Below, one piece after another: positions 44,494 to 54,253 of a stretch of DNA of 64,000 bases. Position 1 is the stretch's first letter; each line of letters opens with the position of its first letter. The DNA is from Pseudonocardia oroxyli. GTDB lineage: Bacteria > Actinomycetota > Actinomycetes > Mycobacteriales > Pseudonocardiaceae. The notes under the pieces were generated by a model, which worked only from the letters and a program-made list of their open reading frames with translations, was not told the origin of the DNA and made no database searches. Made by a program: the position numbers and the translations under genes. Location: contig NZ_FNBE01000020.1 in assembly GCF_900102195.1 (NCBI RefSeq), positions 38,197 to 102,196 of the forward strand, given 5' to 3'.

Positions 44494-45461
44494 CCGGGAG
44501 CGCGCTGACCCGCTATCTCGCCGGGCGGGTGGCGCAGGCCGTCGGTGTGCTGTGGGCGGCGTTCACCGTGACGTTCGTGGTGCTGTACCTGCTGCCCAGC
44601 GACCCGGTGGCGCTGCAGCTCGGGGCGGCCGGGATCGAGACGGACAAGCTGACCCCGGAGCAGCTGGCGCAGGTCGAGGCACAGTACGGGCTCGACCAGC
44701 CCGTGCTCGCCCAGTACTGGCACTACCTCACCGGCGCGCTGCACGGGGACTTCGGCACCTCGTTCGCCCAGGGCCTCCCGGTGTCGCAGCTGATCGGCGA
44801 GCGGGTGGGCACCACGCTCACCCTCAGCCTGGTCGCCGGGGCCCTGTCGCTCGTGGCCGGGACGACGCTGGCCTGGCTGGCGGCCTATGTGCGGTGGCGG
44901 CCGCTGCGGCTGTTCCTCAGCAGGCTGCCGTCGGTCGGGGCCTCGTTCCCGCAGTTCTTCATCGCGCTGCTGCTGATCCAGCTGCTGTCGTTCAGCCTGG
45001 CGTGGCTGCCCGCGACCGGGGACCGCGGCTGGCAGACGCTGGTGATGCCCGCGTTGACGATCGCCCTGCTCACCGGCTCCATGCTGGCGCAGGTGCTGAT
45101 GCGCAGCTTCGACGACACGCTGCAGCAGCCCTACATCACCACGGCCCGGGCGACCGGGCTCTCCCGGGCCGCGGTGCAGCTGACCCACGCCTTCCGCAAC
45201 GCCGCGTTGCCCGCCATGACCATCCTCGGCGTGCTCGTCGCGCAGACGGTCACCAGCGCGATCGTCGTCGAGACGGTGTTCACCCGTGACGGGGTGGGCA
45301 GGCTCGCGCAGCAGGCGGTGCTCGCCCAGGACGTGCCGGTGGTGCTCGGCGTGGTCACCCTCGCCGCCGCCGTGTTCGTGGCGGTCAACCTCGTCGTCGA
45401 CCTGCTCTACCCGCTACTCGACCCGCGCATCGTCCACACGCCGAAGGTGAGCCGGTCATGA
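44490..45461 (+). CDS. ABC transporter permease (DppB type), second system
   Basis: A 323-residue membrane protein with six predicted transmembrane segments. Segments typical of the branch are QVEAQYGLDQPVLAQYWHYL near residue 60 and the EAA-like loop YITTARATGLSRAAVQLTHA. The GTG start at 44490 overlaps the stop of the substrate-binding protein; the stop overlaps the next permease. Confidence 0.92.
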   Translation: MTGSALTRYLAGRVAQAVGVLWAAFTVTFVVLYLLPSDPVALQLGAAGIETDKLTPEQLAQVEAQYGLDQPVLAQYWHYLTGALHGDFGTSFAQGLPVSQLIGERVGTTLTLSLVAGALSLVAGTTLAWLAAYVRWRPLRLFLSRLPSVGASFPQFFIALLLIQLLSFSLAWLPATGDRGWQTLVMPALTIALLTGSMLAQVLMRSFDDTLQQPYITTARATGLSRAAVQLTHAFRNAALPAMTILGVLVAQTVTSAIVVETVFTRDGVGRLAQQAVLAQDVPVVLGVVTLAAAVFVAVNLVVDLLYPLLDPRIVHTPKVSRS

Positions 45462-46354
45462 CCCTCTCGCTGACCCGCGAGGACACCGCCCTCGCCCTCG
45501 AACCGCCGGACGACGAACCGGGGGGCAGGCGCGCCGCGCTGGCGGCGCGGCTGCGCACCCTCGCGCGCCGCCCCGGGTTCCTGCTGGCCTCGCTGTTCCT
45601 GCTGTTCGTGCTGGTCTCCGCCTTCGTGCCGCAGCTGTTCAGCGGCTACGACCCCTACGCCACCGCGCCGAAGGACCGGCTCCTGCCGCCGAGCCTCACG
45701 CACCCGTTCGGGACGGACGACATCGGCCGCGACCTGTGGTCGCGGATGCTCACCGGTTCGGGGCTCACCATCCGGGCCACGCTGGTCGCGCTGCTCATCG
45801 CCGTCGTGGTGGGTCTGGTGCTCGGGGTGGTGTCCGGCTTCTTCATGGGCCTGACCGACTCGGTGATCATGCGGTTCGCGGACGTGCTGCTGGCCGTGCC
45901 CGGGCTGCTGCTCGCGCTGGCGATCGTGACGGCGCTGGGTTTCGGGACCATCCCGGTGGCCGTGGCCGTCGGGGTGGGGATCGTGCCGGGGTTCGCCAGG
46001 ACGACCCGGGCCGAGGTCCTGCGGGTGCGCACGCTGCCGTACGTGGAGGCCGCCCGCACCGGAGGGGCGTCCTGGCTGCGGATCCTGGTCCGCCACGTGC
46101 TCCCGAACTCCTGGGGCCCCGTCGCGGTGCTGGCCGTGCTGGACACCGGAGTGGCGATCATCGCCATCGCATCGCTGAGCTTCCTCGGGTTCGGCGCCGC
46201 CCCGCCCGCGGCCGAATGGGGCAGCCTGATCGCGGGCGGCCGCAACTTCATGATCACCGCACCGTGGGTGTCGCTGCTGCCGGGGCTGTTCGTGGCCGCG
46301 ACCGTGCTGGCGCTCAACCACGTGTCCAAGACCCTGCAGGAGCCGGCGCGATGA
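45458..46354 (+). CDS. ABC transporter permease (DppC type), second system
   Basis: A 298-residue permease with a cytoplasmic N-terminal stretch, six transmembrane segments, the HPFGTDDIGRDLWSRMLTGS signature and the EAA-like loop YVEAARTGGASWLRILVRHV. ATG at 45458 overlaps the preceding stop. It forms the membrane channel with the previous protein. Confidence 0.92.
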   Translation: MTLSLTREDTALALEPPDDEPGGRRAALAARLRTLARRPGFLLASLFLLFVLVSAFVPQLFSGYDPYATAPKDRLLPPSLTHPFGTDDIGRDLWSRMLTGSGLTIRATLVALLIAVVVGLVLGVVSGFFMGLTDSVIMRFADVLLAVPGLLLALAIVTALGFGTIPVAVAVGVGIVPGFARTTRAEVLRVRTLPYVEAARTGGASWLRILVRHVLPNSWGPVAVLAVLDTGVAIIAIASLSFLGFGAAPPAAEWGSLIAGGRNFMITAPWVSLLPGLFVAATVLALNHVSKTLQEPAR

Positions 46355-47973
46355 GCGATCTGGTCACGGTCGAGGGACTCGAGATCGGCTACGCACGGCG
46401 GCGGCGGATCGTCCCCGCCGTGCGCGGCGTGGACCTCACGATCGCGCCGGGGGAGACCGTGGCGCTGGTCGGGGAGTCCGGCTCGGGCAAGACGACGATC
46501 GGCACCGCCCTGCTCGGGCTGCTGCCGGCGGCCGCCCGGATCACGGCGGGCACGCTCACCGTCGACGGCGTGGACGTGACCCGCGCGTCGGAGCGGGCGC
46601 TGCGCGCGCTGCGCGGGGCCGTCGTGGGCCTCGTGCCGCAGGACCCGATGGTCGGGCTCAACCCGACCATGCGGATCGGCGCCCAGGTCGCCGGGCCCGT
46701 CCGGCTGCGCGGGGTGCGTGGCCCGCAGGTGGACGTCGAGGTCGTCGAGTTCCTGGAACAGGCCGGTGTGGACGACCCGGTGCTGCGCGCCCGCCAGTAC
46801 CCCCACCAGCTCTCCGGGGGGCTGCGCCAGCGGGTGCTCATCGCGATCGCATTGGCCGGGCGGCCTCGGCTGATCGTGGCCGACGAACCCACCAGTGCCC
46901 TGGACGTCACGGTGCAACGGCGGATCCTCGACCACCTCGAGGGGCTGGTTCGCGGGTCGGGCACCTCGCTGCTGATCATCACCCACGACCTGGCGGTGGC
47001 CGCGGACCGCAGCGACCGGGTGGTGGTGCTGGCAGGCGGCCGCGTGGTCGAGCGGGGCACGCCGCGGGACATCCTGGTGTCCCCGGCGCAGGACTACACA
47101 CGGCGGCTCATCGCCGCCGCGCCCGGGCTGGCGCACGGCGGGCGGATCGTGCCGCGCCACGCCGCCGCCCCGGCGTCGGGTGAGCCGGTGCTCCAGCTGG
47201 TCGGAGCAGGCCGCCGGTACGCACTGCCCCGCGGCCACGGCAGCGGCACGCTCACCGCGCTCGAGGACCTGTCGCTGGAGCTGCGGCCCGGACGCACCCA
47301 CGCGCTCGTCGGCGAGTCCGGGTCGGGCAAGACCACCGCCCTGCGGCTCGCGCTCGGGCTCGAACGTCCCGACACGGGACGGGTGCTGCTCGACGGCACG
47401 GACGTGACCGGGCTGGGCTGGCGGCAGACCCGCCCGCTGCGCCGCCAGGTCCAGCTGGTGCACCAGAACCCCTTCGCCTCGCTCGACCCCCGCTTCACGG
47501 TGGGACAGAGCGTGACCGAGCCGCTGGTGTCCTTCGGCATCGGCGACCGGCGGTCGCGCACCGCGCGGGCCCGCGAGCTGCTCGAGCAGGTGGCGCTGCC
47601 CGCGTCCTACCTCGACCGGCTGCCCGCGGAGCTCTCCGGTGGCCAGCGCCAACGCGTCGCGATCGCCAGGGCCCTGGCACCGGCGCCCCGGACCGTGCTG
47701 CTCGACGAGCCGGTCTCCGCCCTAGACGTGTCCGTGCAGAAGCAGATCCTGGCCCTGCTGGTGCAGCTGCAGGAGCAGCTCGGGCTGTCCTACCTGTTCG
47801 TGTCGCACGATCTCGCCGTCGTGGCGCAGATCGCGCACACCGTGTCCGTCCTGCGGCGCGGGCGGCTGGTGGAGGAGGGGCCCGTCGCGACGGTGTTCGG
47901 CGCGCCACGCGAGGACTACACCCGCGAGCTCATCGCGGCGATCCCGGGCCGTCGGGCGGAGTCGCGGGTCTGA
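46351..47973 (+). CDS. Dual ABC transporter ATP-binding protein, second system
   Basis: A 540-residue protein with two ATPase domains. Domain 1 has GESGSGKTTIGTALLG, signature LSGGLRQRVLIAIALA and Walker B LIVADEPTSALD. Domain 2 has GESGSGKTTALRLALG, signature LSGGQRQRVAIARALA and Walker B VLLDEPVSALD. ATG 46351 overlaps the permease stop. It is the last gene of the leader-3 region; the next gene, an epimerase, starts 58 nt later with its own promoter-like hexamer. Confidence 0.93.
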   Translation: MSDLVTVEGLEIGYARRRRIVPAVRGVDLTIAPGETVALVGESGSGKTTIGTALLGLLPAAARITAGTLTVDGVDVTRASERALRALRGAVVGLVPQDPMVGLNPTMRIGAQVAGPVRLRGVRGPQVDVEVVEFLEQAGVDDPVLRARQYPHQLSGGLRQRVLIAIALAGRPRLIVADEPTSALDVTVQRRILDHLEGLVRGSGTSLLIITHDLAVAADRSDRVVVLAGGRVVERGTPRDILVSPAQDYTRRLIAAAPGLAHGGRIVPRHAAAPASGEPVLQLVGAGRRYALPRGHGSGTLTALEDLSLELRPGRTHALVGESGSGKTTALRLALGLERPDTGRVLLDGTDVTGLGWRQTRPLRRQVQLVHQNPFASLDPRFTVGQSVTEPLVSFGIGDRRSRTARARELLEQVALPASYLDRLPAELSGGQRQRVAIARALAPAPRTVLLDEPVSALDVSVQKQILALLVQLQEQLGLSYLFVSHDLAVVAQIAHTVSVLRRGRLVEEGPVATVFGAPREDYTRELIAAIPGRRAESRV

Positions 47974-48031
47974 GCGGACCGCGGCCACCCGGTCACGCGG
48001 CGGGTGCGGGCGGGGTTGCTACCGTGCGCGG

Positions 48032-49081
48032 ATGCGCGTGCTGGTCACCGGGGGTGCCGGGTTCATCGGGTCGCACGTCGCGGACCTCCTGGTGGCGCAG
48101 AGCCACGAGCCCGTGGTGCTCGACGCCCTGTTGCCCCAGGCCCACGGCGCGCAGGCGCCGGAGTGGGTCGCGGACGGGTTCGTCCGCGGGTCGGTCGGCG
48201 ATCCCGAGGTGCTGGCCCCGCTGTTGGCCGGGGTGGATGCGGTGTGCCACCAGGCGGCGATGGTCGGACACGGCGTCGACCCGTTCGACGCGCCGGACTA
48301 CGCCCGGCAGAACGACGTCGGCACCGCCGTCCTGCTGGCGGAGATGTACCGGGCCGGGGTCGACCGCCTCGTCCTGGCCGGCTCGATGGTCGTCTACGGC
48401 GAGGGCCGCTACGACTGCGCCGAGCACGGCGTCGTCCGGCCCGGTCCGCGGGCGGTCGCGGACATCGAGGCGGGGATCTTCGAGCCGCGCTGCCCGCGGT
48501 GCGGCCGCGAGCTGGTCCCCGGCCTGGTGCCCGAGGACGCCCCGCTGGACCCGCGCAGCACCTACGCGGCTACCAAGCTGGCCCAGGAGCACCTGGCGAG
48601 CGCCTGGGCGCGCCAGACCGGGGGATCGGTGTGGTCGCTGCGCTACCACAACGTCTACGGGCCGCGGATGCCGTTCGGCACCCCCTACGCGGGGGTGGCC
48701 TCGATCTTCCGGTCCGCGCTGGAGCGCGGCGAGGCGCCGCGGGTCATGGAGGACGGACGGCAGCGGCGGGACTTCGTGCACGTCACGGACGTCGCGGCGG
48801 CGAACCTGGCCGCGTTGACCACCCCGGTCGAGGGCTTCGCGGCGGCGAACGTGTGCTCGGGCGAGCCGCACACCGTCGGGGACCTGGCCGTGGAGCTGGC
48901 CCGGGCGATGGACGGCCCCGAGCCGGAGATCGTCGGCGGGGCCCGGGCCGGGGACGTCCGGCACGTCGTGGCCGACCCGGCGCAGGCCCGCGCGCGGCTG
49001 GGTTTCCGGGCCCGGACGTCCTTCGCCGACGGGGTGCGGGCCTTCGCCACCGACCCGCTGCGCGCGCCCGTCGTGACCTGA
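48032..49081 (+). CDS. NAD-dependent epimerase/dehydratase with a Cys-x2-Cys insertion
   Basis: A 349-residue extended short-chain dehydrogenase. VTGGAGFIGSHVADLL (residues 4-19) binds NAD, LAGSMVVYGEG holds the first catalytic Ser, YAATKLAQEHL is the Tyr-x3-Lys pair and LRYHNVYGPRMPFGTPYAGV the sugar-binding part. An insertion of about 25 residues between Ser and Tyr carries EPRCPRCGRELVPG, which looks like half of a zinc ribbon. Such enzymes act on nucleotide sugars. TACCGT (48021-48026) lies 5 nt before the ATG, so a leaderless start is likely. It precedes the glycosyltransferase operon at 49145 and probably serves the same glycan. Confidence 0.87.
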   Translation: MRVLVTGGAGFIGSHVADLLVAQSHEPVVLDALLPQAHGAQAPEWVADGFVRGSVGDPEVLAPLLAGVDAVCHQAAMVGHGVDPFDAPDYARQNDVGTAVLLAEMYRAGVDRLVLAGSMVVYGEGRYDCAEHGVVRPGPRAVADIEAGIFEPRCPRCGRELVPGLVPEDAPLDPRSTYAATKLAQEHLASAWARQTGGSVWSLRYHNVYGPRMPFGTPYAGVASIFRSALERGEAPRVMEDGRQRRDFVHVTDVAAANLAALTTPVEGFAAANVCSGEPHTVGDLAVELARAMDGPEPEIVGGARAGDVRHVVADPAQARARLGFRARTSFADGVRAFATDPLRAPVVT

Positions 49082-49098
49082 CGTCATCGATCGGTAAG
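49082..49098 (+). promoter_or_regulatory. Shared 17-nt motif upstream of the glycosyltransferase operon
   Basis: CGTCATCGATCGGTAAG here differs by one base from CGTCATCGTTCGGTAAG at 52979-52995, upstream of the sulfite-oxidase-like gene. It lies 46 nt before the GTG at 49145. A candidate operator of the response regulator encoded at 52258. Confidence 0.55.
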
Positions 49099-49144
49099 CA
49101 CCCGAGACCGATCCGACCGGCCCGCGGGCGCCGAAGATCAGGGT

Positions 49145-49792
49145 GTGCACCGTCCTGAGATCGTCCTCCCGTGCCTCGACGAGGCCGAGGCGCTGCCCGG
49201 GGTCCTCGCCGCACTGCCCGCGGGCTGGCCCGTCCTGGTCGTCGACAACGGCTCCACCGACGACACCGCCGCCGTCGCCGCGGCGCACGGCGCCCGCGTG
49301 GTGGTCGAGCCCCGCCGCGGCTACGGCGCGGCCGTCCACACCGGACTGGAGCATGCCCGCGAGCCGCTCGTCGCGTTCCTCGACGGCGACGGCTCGCTCG
49401 ACGCGGACCTGCTCCCCGCGCTGGCCGACGCCGTGGCCACCGGGCGCGCCGACCTCGCCGTGGGCAGGCGGGTGCCCGAACCCGGCAGCTGGCCGTGGCA
49501 CGCCCGGGCGGGCAACGCGCTGATCGCCGCCGAGCTGCGCCGCCGCGGCGTCCCGGTGCACGACATCGCCCCGATCCGGGTCGCCCGCCGGGAGGCGCTG
49601 CTCGGGTTGGGGATCGCCGACCGCGCCTTCGGCTACCCGCTCGAGCTGCTGTTGCGCGCCGGTGCCGCGGGATGGCGGATCGAGGAGCGGCCGGTGCGGT
49701 ACTCCCGGCGCGGCGGGGGCCGGTCGAAGGTGTCCGGCTCGGTCACCGGCACGGCGCGGGCGGTGCGGGACATGGCGGGGCTGCTGCGATGA
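49145..49792 (+). CDS. Family 2 glycosyltransferase
   Basis: A 215-residue GT-A-fold enzyme. VLPCLDEAEALPGVLAALPA opens it, VLVVDNGSTDDTAAVAAAHG binds the nucleotide sugar, YGAAVHTGLEHAREPLVAFL follows, and FLDGDGSLDADLLPAL carries the DxD metal site. Dolichyl-phosphate mannose synthase-like enzymes look similar; there is no membrane anchor. The GTG start sits at the expected transcription start after GAAGAT (49133-49138), suggesting leaderless translation. Its stop overlaps the next gene by 4 nt. Confidence 0.88.
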   Translation: MHRPEIVLPCLDEAEALPGVLAALPAGWPVLVVDNGSTDDTAAVAAAHGARVVVEPRRGYGAAVHTGLEHAREPLVAFLDGDGSLDADLLPALADAVATGRADLAVGRRVPEPGSWPWHARAGNALIAAELRRRGVPVHDIAPIRVARREALLGLGIADRAFGYPLELLLRAGAAGWRIEERPVRYSRRGGGRSKVSGSVTGTARAVRDMAGLLR

Positions 49793-50469
49793 CGGGCACG
49801 CTGATCGTGCTGGCCAAGGCGCCGGTGCCGGGCCGGGTGAAGACCCGGCTCTGCCCGCCCGCCACCCCCGCCCAGGCGGCCGACGTGGCCGCCGCCGCAC
49901 TGCTCGACACCCTCGACGCCACGGCCGCGGTCCCGGGCTCCCGCACCCTCGTCGCCCTCGCCGGGTCGCTCGACGCGGACACCGCGCGGGTGGGGGAGCT
50001 CCGCGCCGCGCTGGGCCGGACCGGGCGGACGGCCCAACGCGGCACCGGGCTCGGCGCGCGCATCGTCGCCGCGCACGCGGACGCCGCCGCCCGCCACCCG
50101 GGGGAGCCGACGCTGCAGATCGGCATGGACACCCCGCAGGTGCACTCGTCGACACTCGCCGCCGCGTTCGCCGCGCTCGCCGACGTCGACGCGGTGCTCG
50201 GCCCGGCCCCCGACGGTGGGTGGTGGGCCCTGGGCCTGCGGGACCCCGGATCGGCGGGCCCGGTGGCCGACGTGCCGATGTCACGGGCCGACACCGGGGA
50301 GAACACCCTGGCCGCCCTACGGGCGGCCGGGCTGCGGGTAGCGCTGTTGCCCGAGCTGACCGACGTCGACACCGCCGAGGACGCGCTCGCCGTGGCGGCC
50401 ACCGTGCCCGGATCGCGGTTCGCCGCGGCCGTCGACCGGGTCCCGGGATTCCGCCGGGCCCGGTCGTGA
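49789..50469 (+). CDS. DUF2064 (TIGR04282-type) glycosyltransferase-like protein
   Basis: A 226-residue nucleotide-diphospho-sugar transferase-fold protein. LIVLAKAPVPGRVKTRLCPP is the family signature (residues 5-24). QIGMDTPQVHSSTLAAAF and LGPAPDGGWWALGLRDP hold the metal and substrate loops, and MSRADTGENTLAALRAAGL completes it. The family commonly sits beside a GT2 gene and a methyltransferase, as here. Exact substrates are not established. Confidence 0.87.
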   Translation: MTGTLIVLAKAPVPGRVKTRLCPPATPAQAADVAAAALLDTLDATAAVPGSRTLVALAGSLDADTARVGELRAALGRTGRTAQRGTGLGARIVAAHADAAARHPGEPTLQIGMDTPQVHSSTLAAAFAALADVDAVLGPAPDGGWWALGLRDPGSAGPVADVPMSRADTGENTLAALRAAGLRVALLPELTDVDTAEDALAVAATVPGSRFAAAVDRVPGFRRARS

Positions 50470-51086
50470 CCGCGGGCGCCCCCGTCGCGGCCCCCTTCGA
50501 CGCCGTCCTGACGGGCCTGGGCACCCGGCTGGTCCGCGACGACGGCGTGGTCCTCACCTGGGACCCCGCCCGGTGGCGGGCGGGTGCAGGCCCCGAGGAC
50601 GACTGGCTGCTCGACCGCTGCACCGGCCCGACCGTCGATCTCGGCTGCGGTCCGGGCCGGATGGTCGCCGCCCTGGTCGGCCGGGGAGTGTCCGCGCTCG
50701 GGGTGGACAGCTCGTCGGTCGCGCTCGGCCTGTGTCGTCGCCGCGGCGTCCCGGTGGTCCACCGGGACGTGTTCGCGCGCCTGCCGGGGGAGGGCGGCTG
50801 GTCCCACGTCCTGCTGGCCGACGGGAACATCGGGATCGGCGGCGATCCGCTGCGCCTGCTCGCCCGGGCGGCGCGGCTGCTGCGCGGCGGGGGGACGGTG
50901 CTCGTGGAGACCGGCCCCGACCCCGACGAATGGTGGTGCGGCACCGCCCGGACCTGCGGGACCGAGGTCCCGTGGGCCTGTGTGGGGGCGGCGGCGCTGC
51001 GCCGCCGGGCGCCCGGGGCGGGGCTGCGGGTGGTCGCCGACTCACCGCCGGGGGAGCGCGGGTTCGTGGAGCTGCGGCGCCGGTGA
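50466..51086 (+). CDS. SAM-dependent methyltransferase
   Basis: A 206-residue class I methyltransferase. PTVDLGCGPGRMVAAL (Asp58 to Gly64) is motif I, ALGVDSSSVALGLCRRRG motif II, and HVLLADGNIGIGGDPLRLLA motif IV. Several Cys lie late in the protein (WWCGTARTCGTEVPWACVG). GTG 50466 overlaps the DUF2064 stop. It is the last gene of the unit; the inverted repeat at 51104-51207 separates it from the convergent histidine kinase gene. Confidence 0.85.
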   Translation: MTAGAPVAAPFDAVLTGLGTRLVRDDGVVLTWDPARWRAGAGPEDDWLLDRCTGPTVDLGCGPGRMVAALVGRGVSALGVDSSSVALGLCRRRGVPVVHRDVFARLPGEGGWSHVLLADGNIGIGGDPLRLLARAARLLRGGGTVLVETGPDPDEWWCGTARTCGTEVPWACVGAAALRRRAPGAGLRVVADSPPGERGFVELRRR

Positions 51087-51103
51087 ACTCTCGGCCCGAG
51101 GGC

Positions 51104-51207
51104 GTGTCTCCCGATCCGCCGCCGGGCCCGGTGATCCACGGCGTGGCAGGCAAGGCAGCCGGCGGCGGGGTGGGCGCCGGAAGCGGTGGTGGCGGATCGG
51201 GAGACAC
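51104..51207. repeat. Dispersed inverted-repeat element, copy 1
   Basis: GTGTCTCCCGATCCGCC (51104-51120) is exactly inverted at 51191-51207. The internal part includes GTGGGCGCCGGAAGCGGTGG, which is also found in copy 2 at 57956-58033 with the same outer GTGTCTCCC/GGGAGACAC arms. Here it sits between convergent genes and could act as a two-way terminator. The shared ends and interior suggest a small non-coding mobile repeat (MITE- or REP-like). Confidence 0.85.
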
Positions 51208-51210
51208 GGC

Positions 51211-52254
51211 TCAGGCCTGGGCGACTCGCCGGGCCGGGGCGAGGTGGGGCAGCTCGATCTCGAAGACGCAGCCCGGCCCGTGGTTGCGCACGGTGATCGC
51301 GCCGCCGTGGGCCTCGACGAACGCGCGCGCGATCGCCAGCCCGAGGCCCGCGCCGGGACCCTGGCCCGGCGTGCGCGCCTGCTCGCCGCGGAACCCCACG
51401 GTGAACACCCGGTCCAGGTCGGCCTCGGGGATGCCCCCGCAGCCGTCCTGGATCCGCAGCCAGGCCCGCCCGTCGCGGACGCCCGCGGCCAGCTCGACCC
51501 GCCCGCCCGCGGGGGTGTGCCGCACGGCGTTGGTCAGCAGGTTGCGCACGGCCCGGGTCAGCTCGGAGTCGCTGCCGGACACGACCGGCCAGGCCTGCGG
51601 GTCCTCGGCCGCGATCACCACCCGCGCCGCCGCGGCGGCCGCGGACTCGGCGGCGACGGCGTCCGACACCACCTCGCCCAGCGCCAGCGGGCTGAGCGTC
51701 AGGTGCAGACCGGCGGACGTCGCGCGGGAGAGCTGGAAGAGGTCCTCGACCATGTCCGCCATCCGGTCGGCCTCGCGGCGGATGCGGGCGAGATACGCGG
51801 CCGCCTCCGGGCCGGTGACGATGCCGTCGGCGAGCGCATCGGTCATCCCGCGGATCCCCGCGAGCGGGGTGCGCAGGTCGTGGCTCATCCAGGCGACGAG
51901 CTCGCGGCGGGCCGCCTCGGCGTGGCGCACGGCCGCCAGCTCGGCCGCGTCCGCCTCGCGCTGCCAGAGCGCCTCGTGGGCGAACCGGCTGCCGAGCCAC
52001 CACGCCACCGGCACGGTCGCCACCCCGACCACCGCGCACACCGCGATCGTGCCGACCAGCTGCGGGGTGTACATCAGGCCGCTCACCCCGACGACCCCGC
52101 CGAGTGCGGCGGCCAGCGGGACCAGCGCCAGGGCGACCATGGCGGCGGTCATCGAGCGGCGCCGCATCAGGTGCAGCACCACCCCGCCCACCACGGCGAC
52201 CGGGAGCGCGAACAGCAGCGCCAGCGGAGCGGCGCGTAGCAGCTCGGCCGTCAC
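51211..52254 (-). CDS. Sensor histidine kinase
   Basis: A 347-residue membrane kinase with transmembrane helices in the first 90 residues and no large extracellular domain or clear HAMP domain. The H-box is WMSHDLRTPLAGIRGMTDAL with His125. The N-box is ELTRAVRNLLTNAVRHTPAG, and G-boxes follow in IQDGCGGIPEADLDRVF and GAGLGLAIARAFVEAHGG. It should phosphorylate the response regulator whose gene ends 3 nt upstream. A short-loop sensor suggests that it senses the membrane or an intramembrane partner. Confidence 0.9.
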   Translation of the reverse strand: MTAELLRAAPLALLFALPVAVVGGVVLHLMRRRSMTAAMVALALVPLAAALGGVVGVSGLMYTPQLVGTIAVCAVVGVATVPVAWWLGSRFAHEALWQREADAAELAAVRHAEAARRELVAWMSHDLRTPLAGIRGMTDALADGIVTGPEAAAYLARIRREADRMADMVEDLFQLSRATSAGLHLTLSPLALGEVVSDAVAAESAAAAAARVVIAAEDPQAWPVVSGSDSELTRAVRNLLTNAVRHTPAGGRVELAAGVRDGRAWLRIQDGCGGIPEADLDRVFTVGFRGEQARTPGQGPGAGLGLAIARAFVEAHGGAITVRNHGPGCVFEIELPHLAPARRVAQA

Positions 52255-52257
52255 GGC

Positions 52258-52947
<690 letters not shown>

Positions 52948-52978
52948 GCTAGCCCTGCGGCGGGCCCAGGGGAGCATC

Positions 52979-53018
52979 CGTCATCGTTCGGTAAGGCCGG
53001 CTCACGAGATCCTTACCG
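52979..53018. promoter_or_regulatory. CGGTAAG dyad between response regulator and Mo-enzyme genes
   Basis: CGTCATCGTTCGGTAAG (52979-52995) repeats the motif at 49082-49098. CGGTAAG (52989-52995) is perfectly inverted as CTTACCG at 53012-53018. A TACGGT hexamer at 53046-53051 precedes the GTG at 53060. The dyad ends just upstream of the expected -35 position. Confidence 0.6.
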
Positions 53019-53059
53019 CTCGGCCGGATGGCCGGGATCCGCGCCTACGGTCGGCAACC

Positions 53060-54253
53060 GTGAGGATTCGGATTCGCTGGCGCAGCCCGATCCGCGGGCC
53101 GTGGCTGACCTCGGTGTTCGGGCTGGTGCTGCTCTGCGCGCTGCCGGTGGTGATCGTGACCGGGCTGCTGGACTGGGTGGCCTACGGCTCGCAGCCGATC
53201 CCGCCGGACGTCGGGTTCCTGCACCTGCCGACCTTCGACTGGCCCACCCGGCCCGCGTGGCTGTTCCGGCTCACCCAGGGCCTGCACGTCGGGCTGGGCA
53301 TCGTGCTGGTCCCGGTGGTGCTGGCGAAGCTGTGGTCGGTGATCCCGAGGCTGTTCACGGCGCTGCCCCGCGACCCGCTCAAGGCACTGGAGCGGCTGAG
53401 CCTGGTCATGCTGGTCGGCGGGATCCTGTTCGAGATCGTGACCGGGCTGCTCAACATCCAGTACGACTACGTGTTCGGGTTCAGCTTCTACGCCGCCCAC
53501 TACGTCGGGGCCTGGGTCTTCATCGCCGGGTTCGTGCTGCACGTGGCCCTGAAGCTGCCGACGATGGTGCGCAGCCTGCGCTCCCGCTCGCTGCGGGCGG
53601 AGCTGCGCACCCCGCTCGCCGAGACCCGGTCCGAGCCGCCGCACGAGCTCGTCGCCCCCGATCCCGATCCGCCCACGATGAGCCGCCGCGGAGCGCTGGC
53701 CGTGGTCGGCGGCGGGGTGGTCCTGCTCGCCGGCCTGACGGTCGGCCAGACCGTCGACGCCCTGCGCCCGACCGCGCTGCTGCTGCCGCGCGGCCGGACC
53801 GCGCCGGACGACTTCCCGGTCAACCGGACGTTCGCGGCCAGCGGCATCGCCGACGACGCGGTGGGCGCGGACTGGCGGCTGGACCTGGGCGCGGTGCGAC
53901 TGAGCCGTGCCGAGCTCGCGGCCCTGCCCCAGCACACCGCCGACCTGCCGATCTCCTGCGTGGAGGGGTGGTCGACCCAGCAGCGCTGGACCGGGGTGCG
54001 GCTGCGCGACCTCGCGGCGATCGCCGGGGTGGAGCAGCCGTCGGGGGCGGCCGTCGCCTCGGTGGAGGAGGGGCCGTTCGCGCGGGCGGCCCTGACCCGC
54101 GACCAGGTCCTGCACCCGGACTCGCTGCTCGCCCTGCAGGTGAACGGGGCCGACCTGTCCCGCGACCACGGCTTCCCGGCGCGGGTGATCGTCCCGGCGC
54201 TGCCCGGGGTGCACTGCACCAAGTGGGTCGCCGCGATCGGGTTCGCGCCGTGA
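53060..54253 (+). CDS. Membrane-anchored sulfite-oxidase-like molybdopterin protein
   Basis: A 397-residue protein. The first 175 residues form several transmembrane helices resembling a cytochrome b561-type module (WLTSVFGLVLLCALPVVIVT, then LFRLTQGLHVGLGIVLVPVV with a possible haem-ligand His, and AAHYVGAWVFIAGFVLHVAL). After a linker with SRRGALAVVGGG follows a sulfite-oxidase-type molybdopterin domain, with PISCVEGWSTQQRWTGVRL in which Cys300 would bind molybdenum, and FPARVIVPALPGVHCTKWVA at the end. Such fusions are thought to shuttle electrons between the membrane and an extracytoplasmic oxidoreductase. Its substrate is unknown. It overlaps the next small membrane gene. Confidence 0.86.
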   Translation: MRIRIRWRSPIRGPWLTSVFGLVLLCALPVVIVTGLLDWVAYGSQPIPPDVGFLHLPTFDWPTRPAWLFRLTQGLHVGLGIVLVPVVLAKLWSVIPRLFTALPRDPLKALERLSLVMLVGGILFEIVTGLLNIQYDYVFGFSFYAAHYVGAWVFIAGFVLHVALKLPTMVRSLRSRSLRAELRTPLAETRSEPPHELVAPDPDPPTMSRRGALAVVGGGVVLLAGLTVGQTVDALRPTALLLPRGRTAPDDFPVNRTFAASGIADDAVGADWRLDLGAVRLSRAELAALPQHTADLPISCVEGWSTQQRWTGVRLRDLAAIAGVEQPSGAAVASVEEGPFARAALTRDQVLHPDSLLALQVNGADLSRDHGFPARVIVPALPGVHCTKWVAAIGFAP

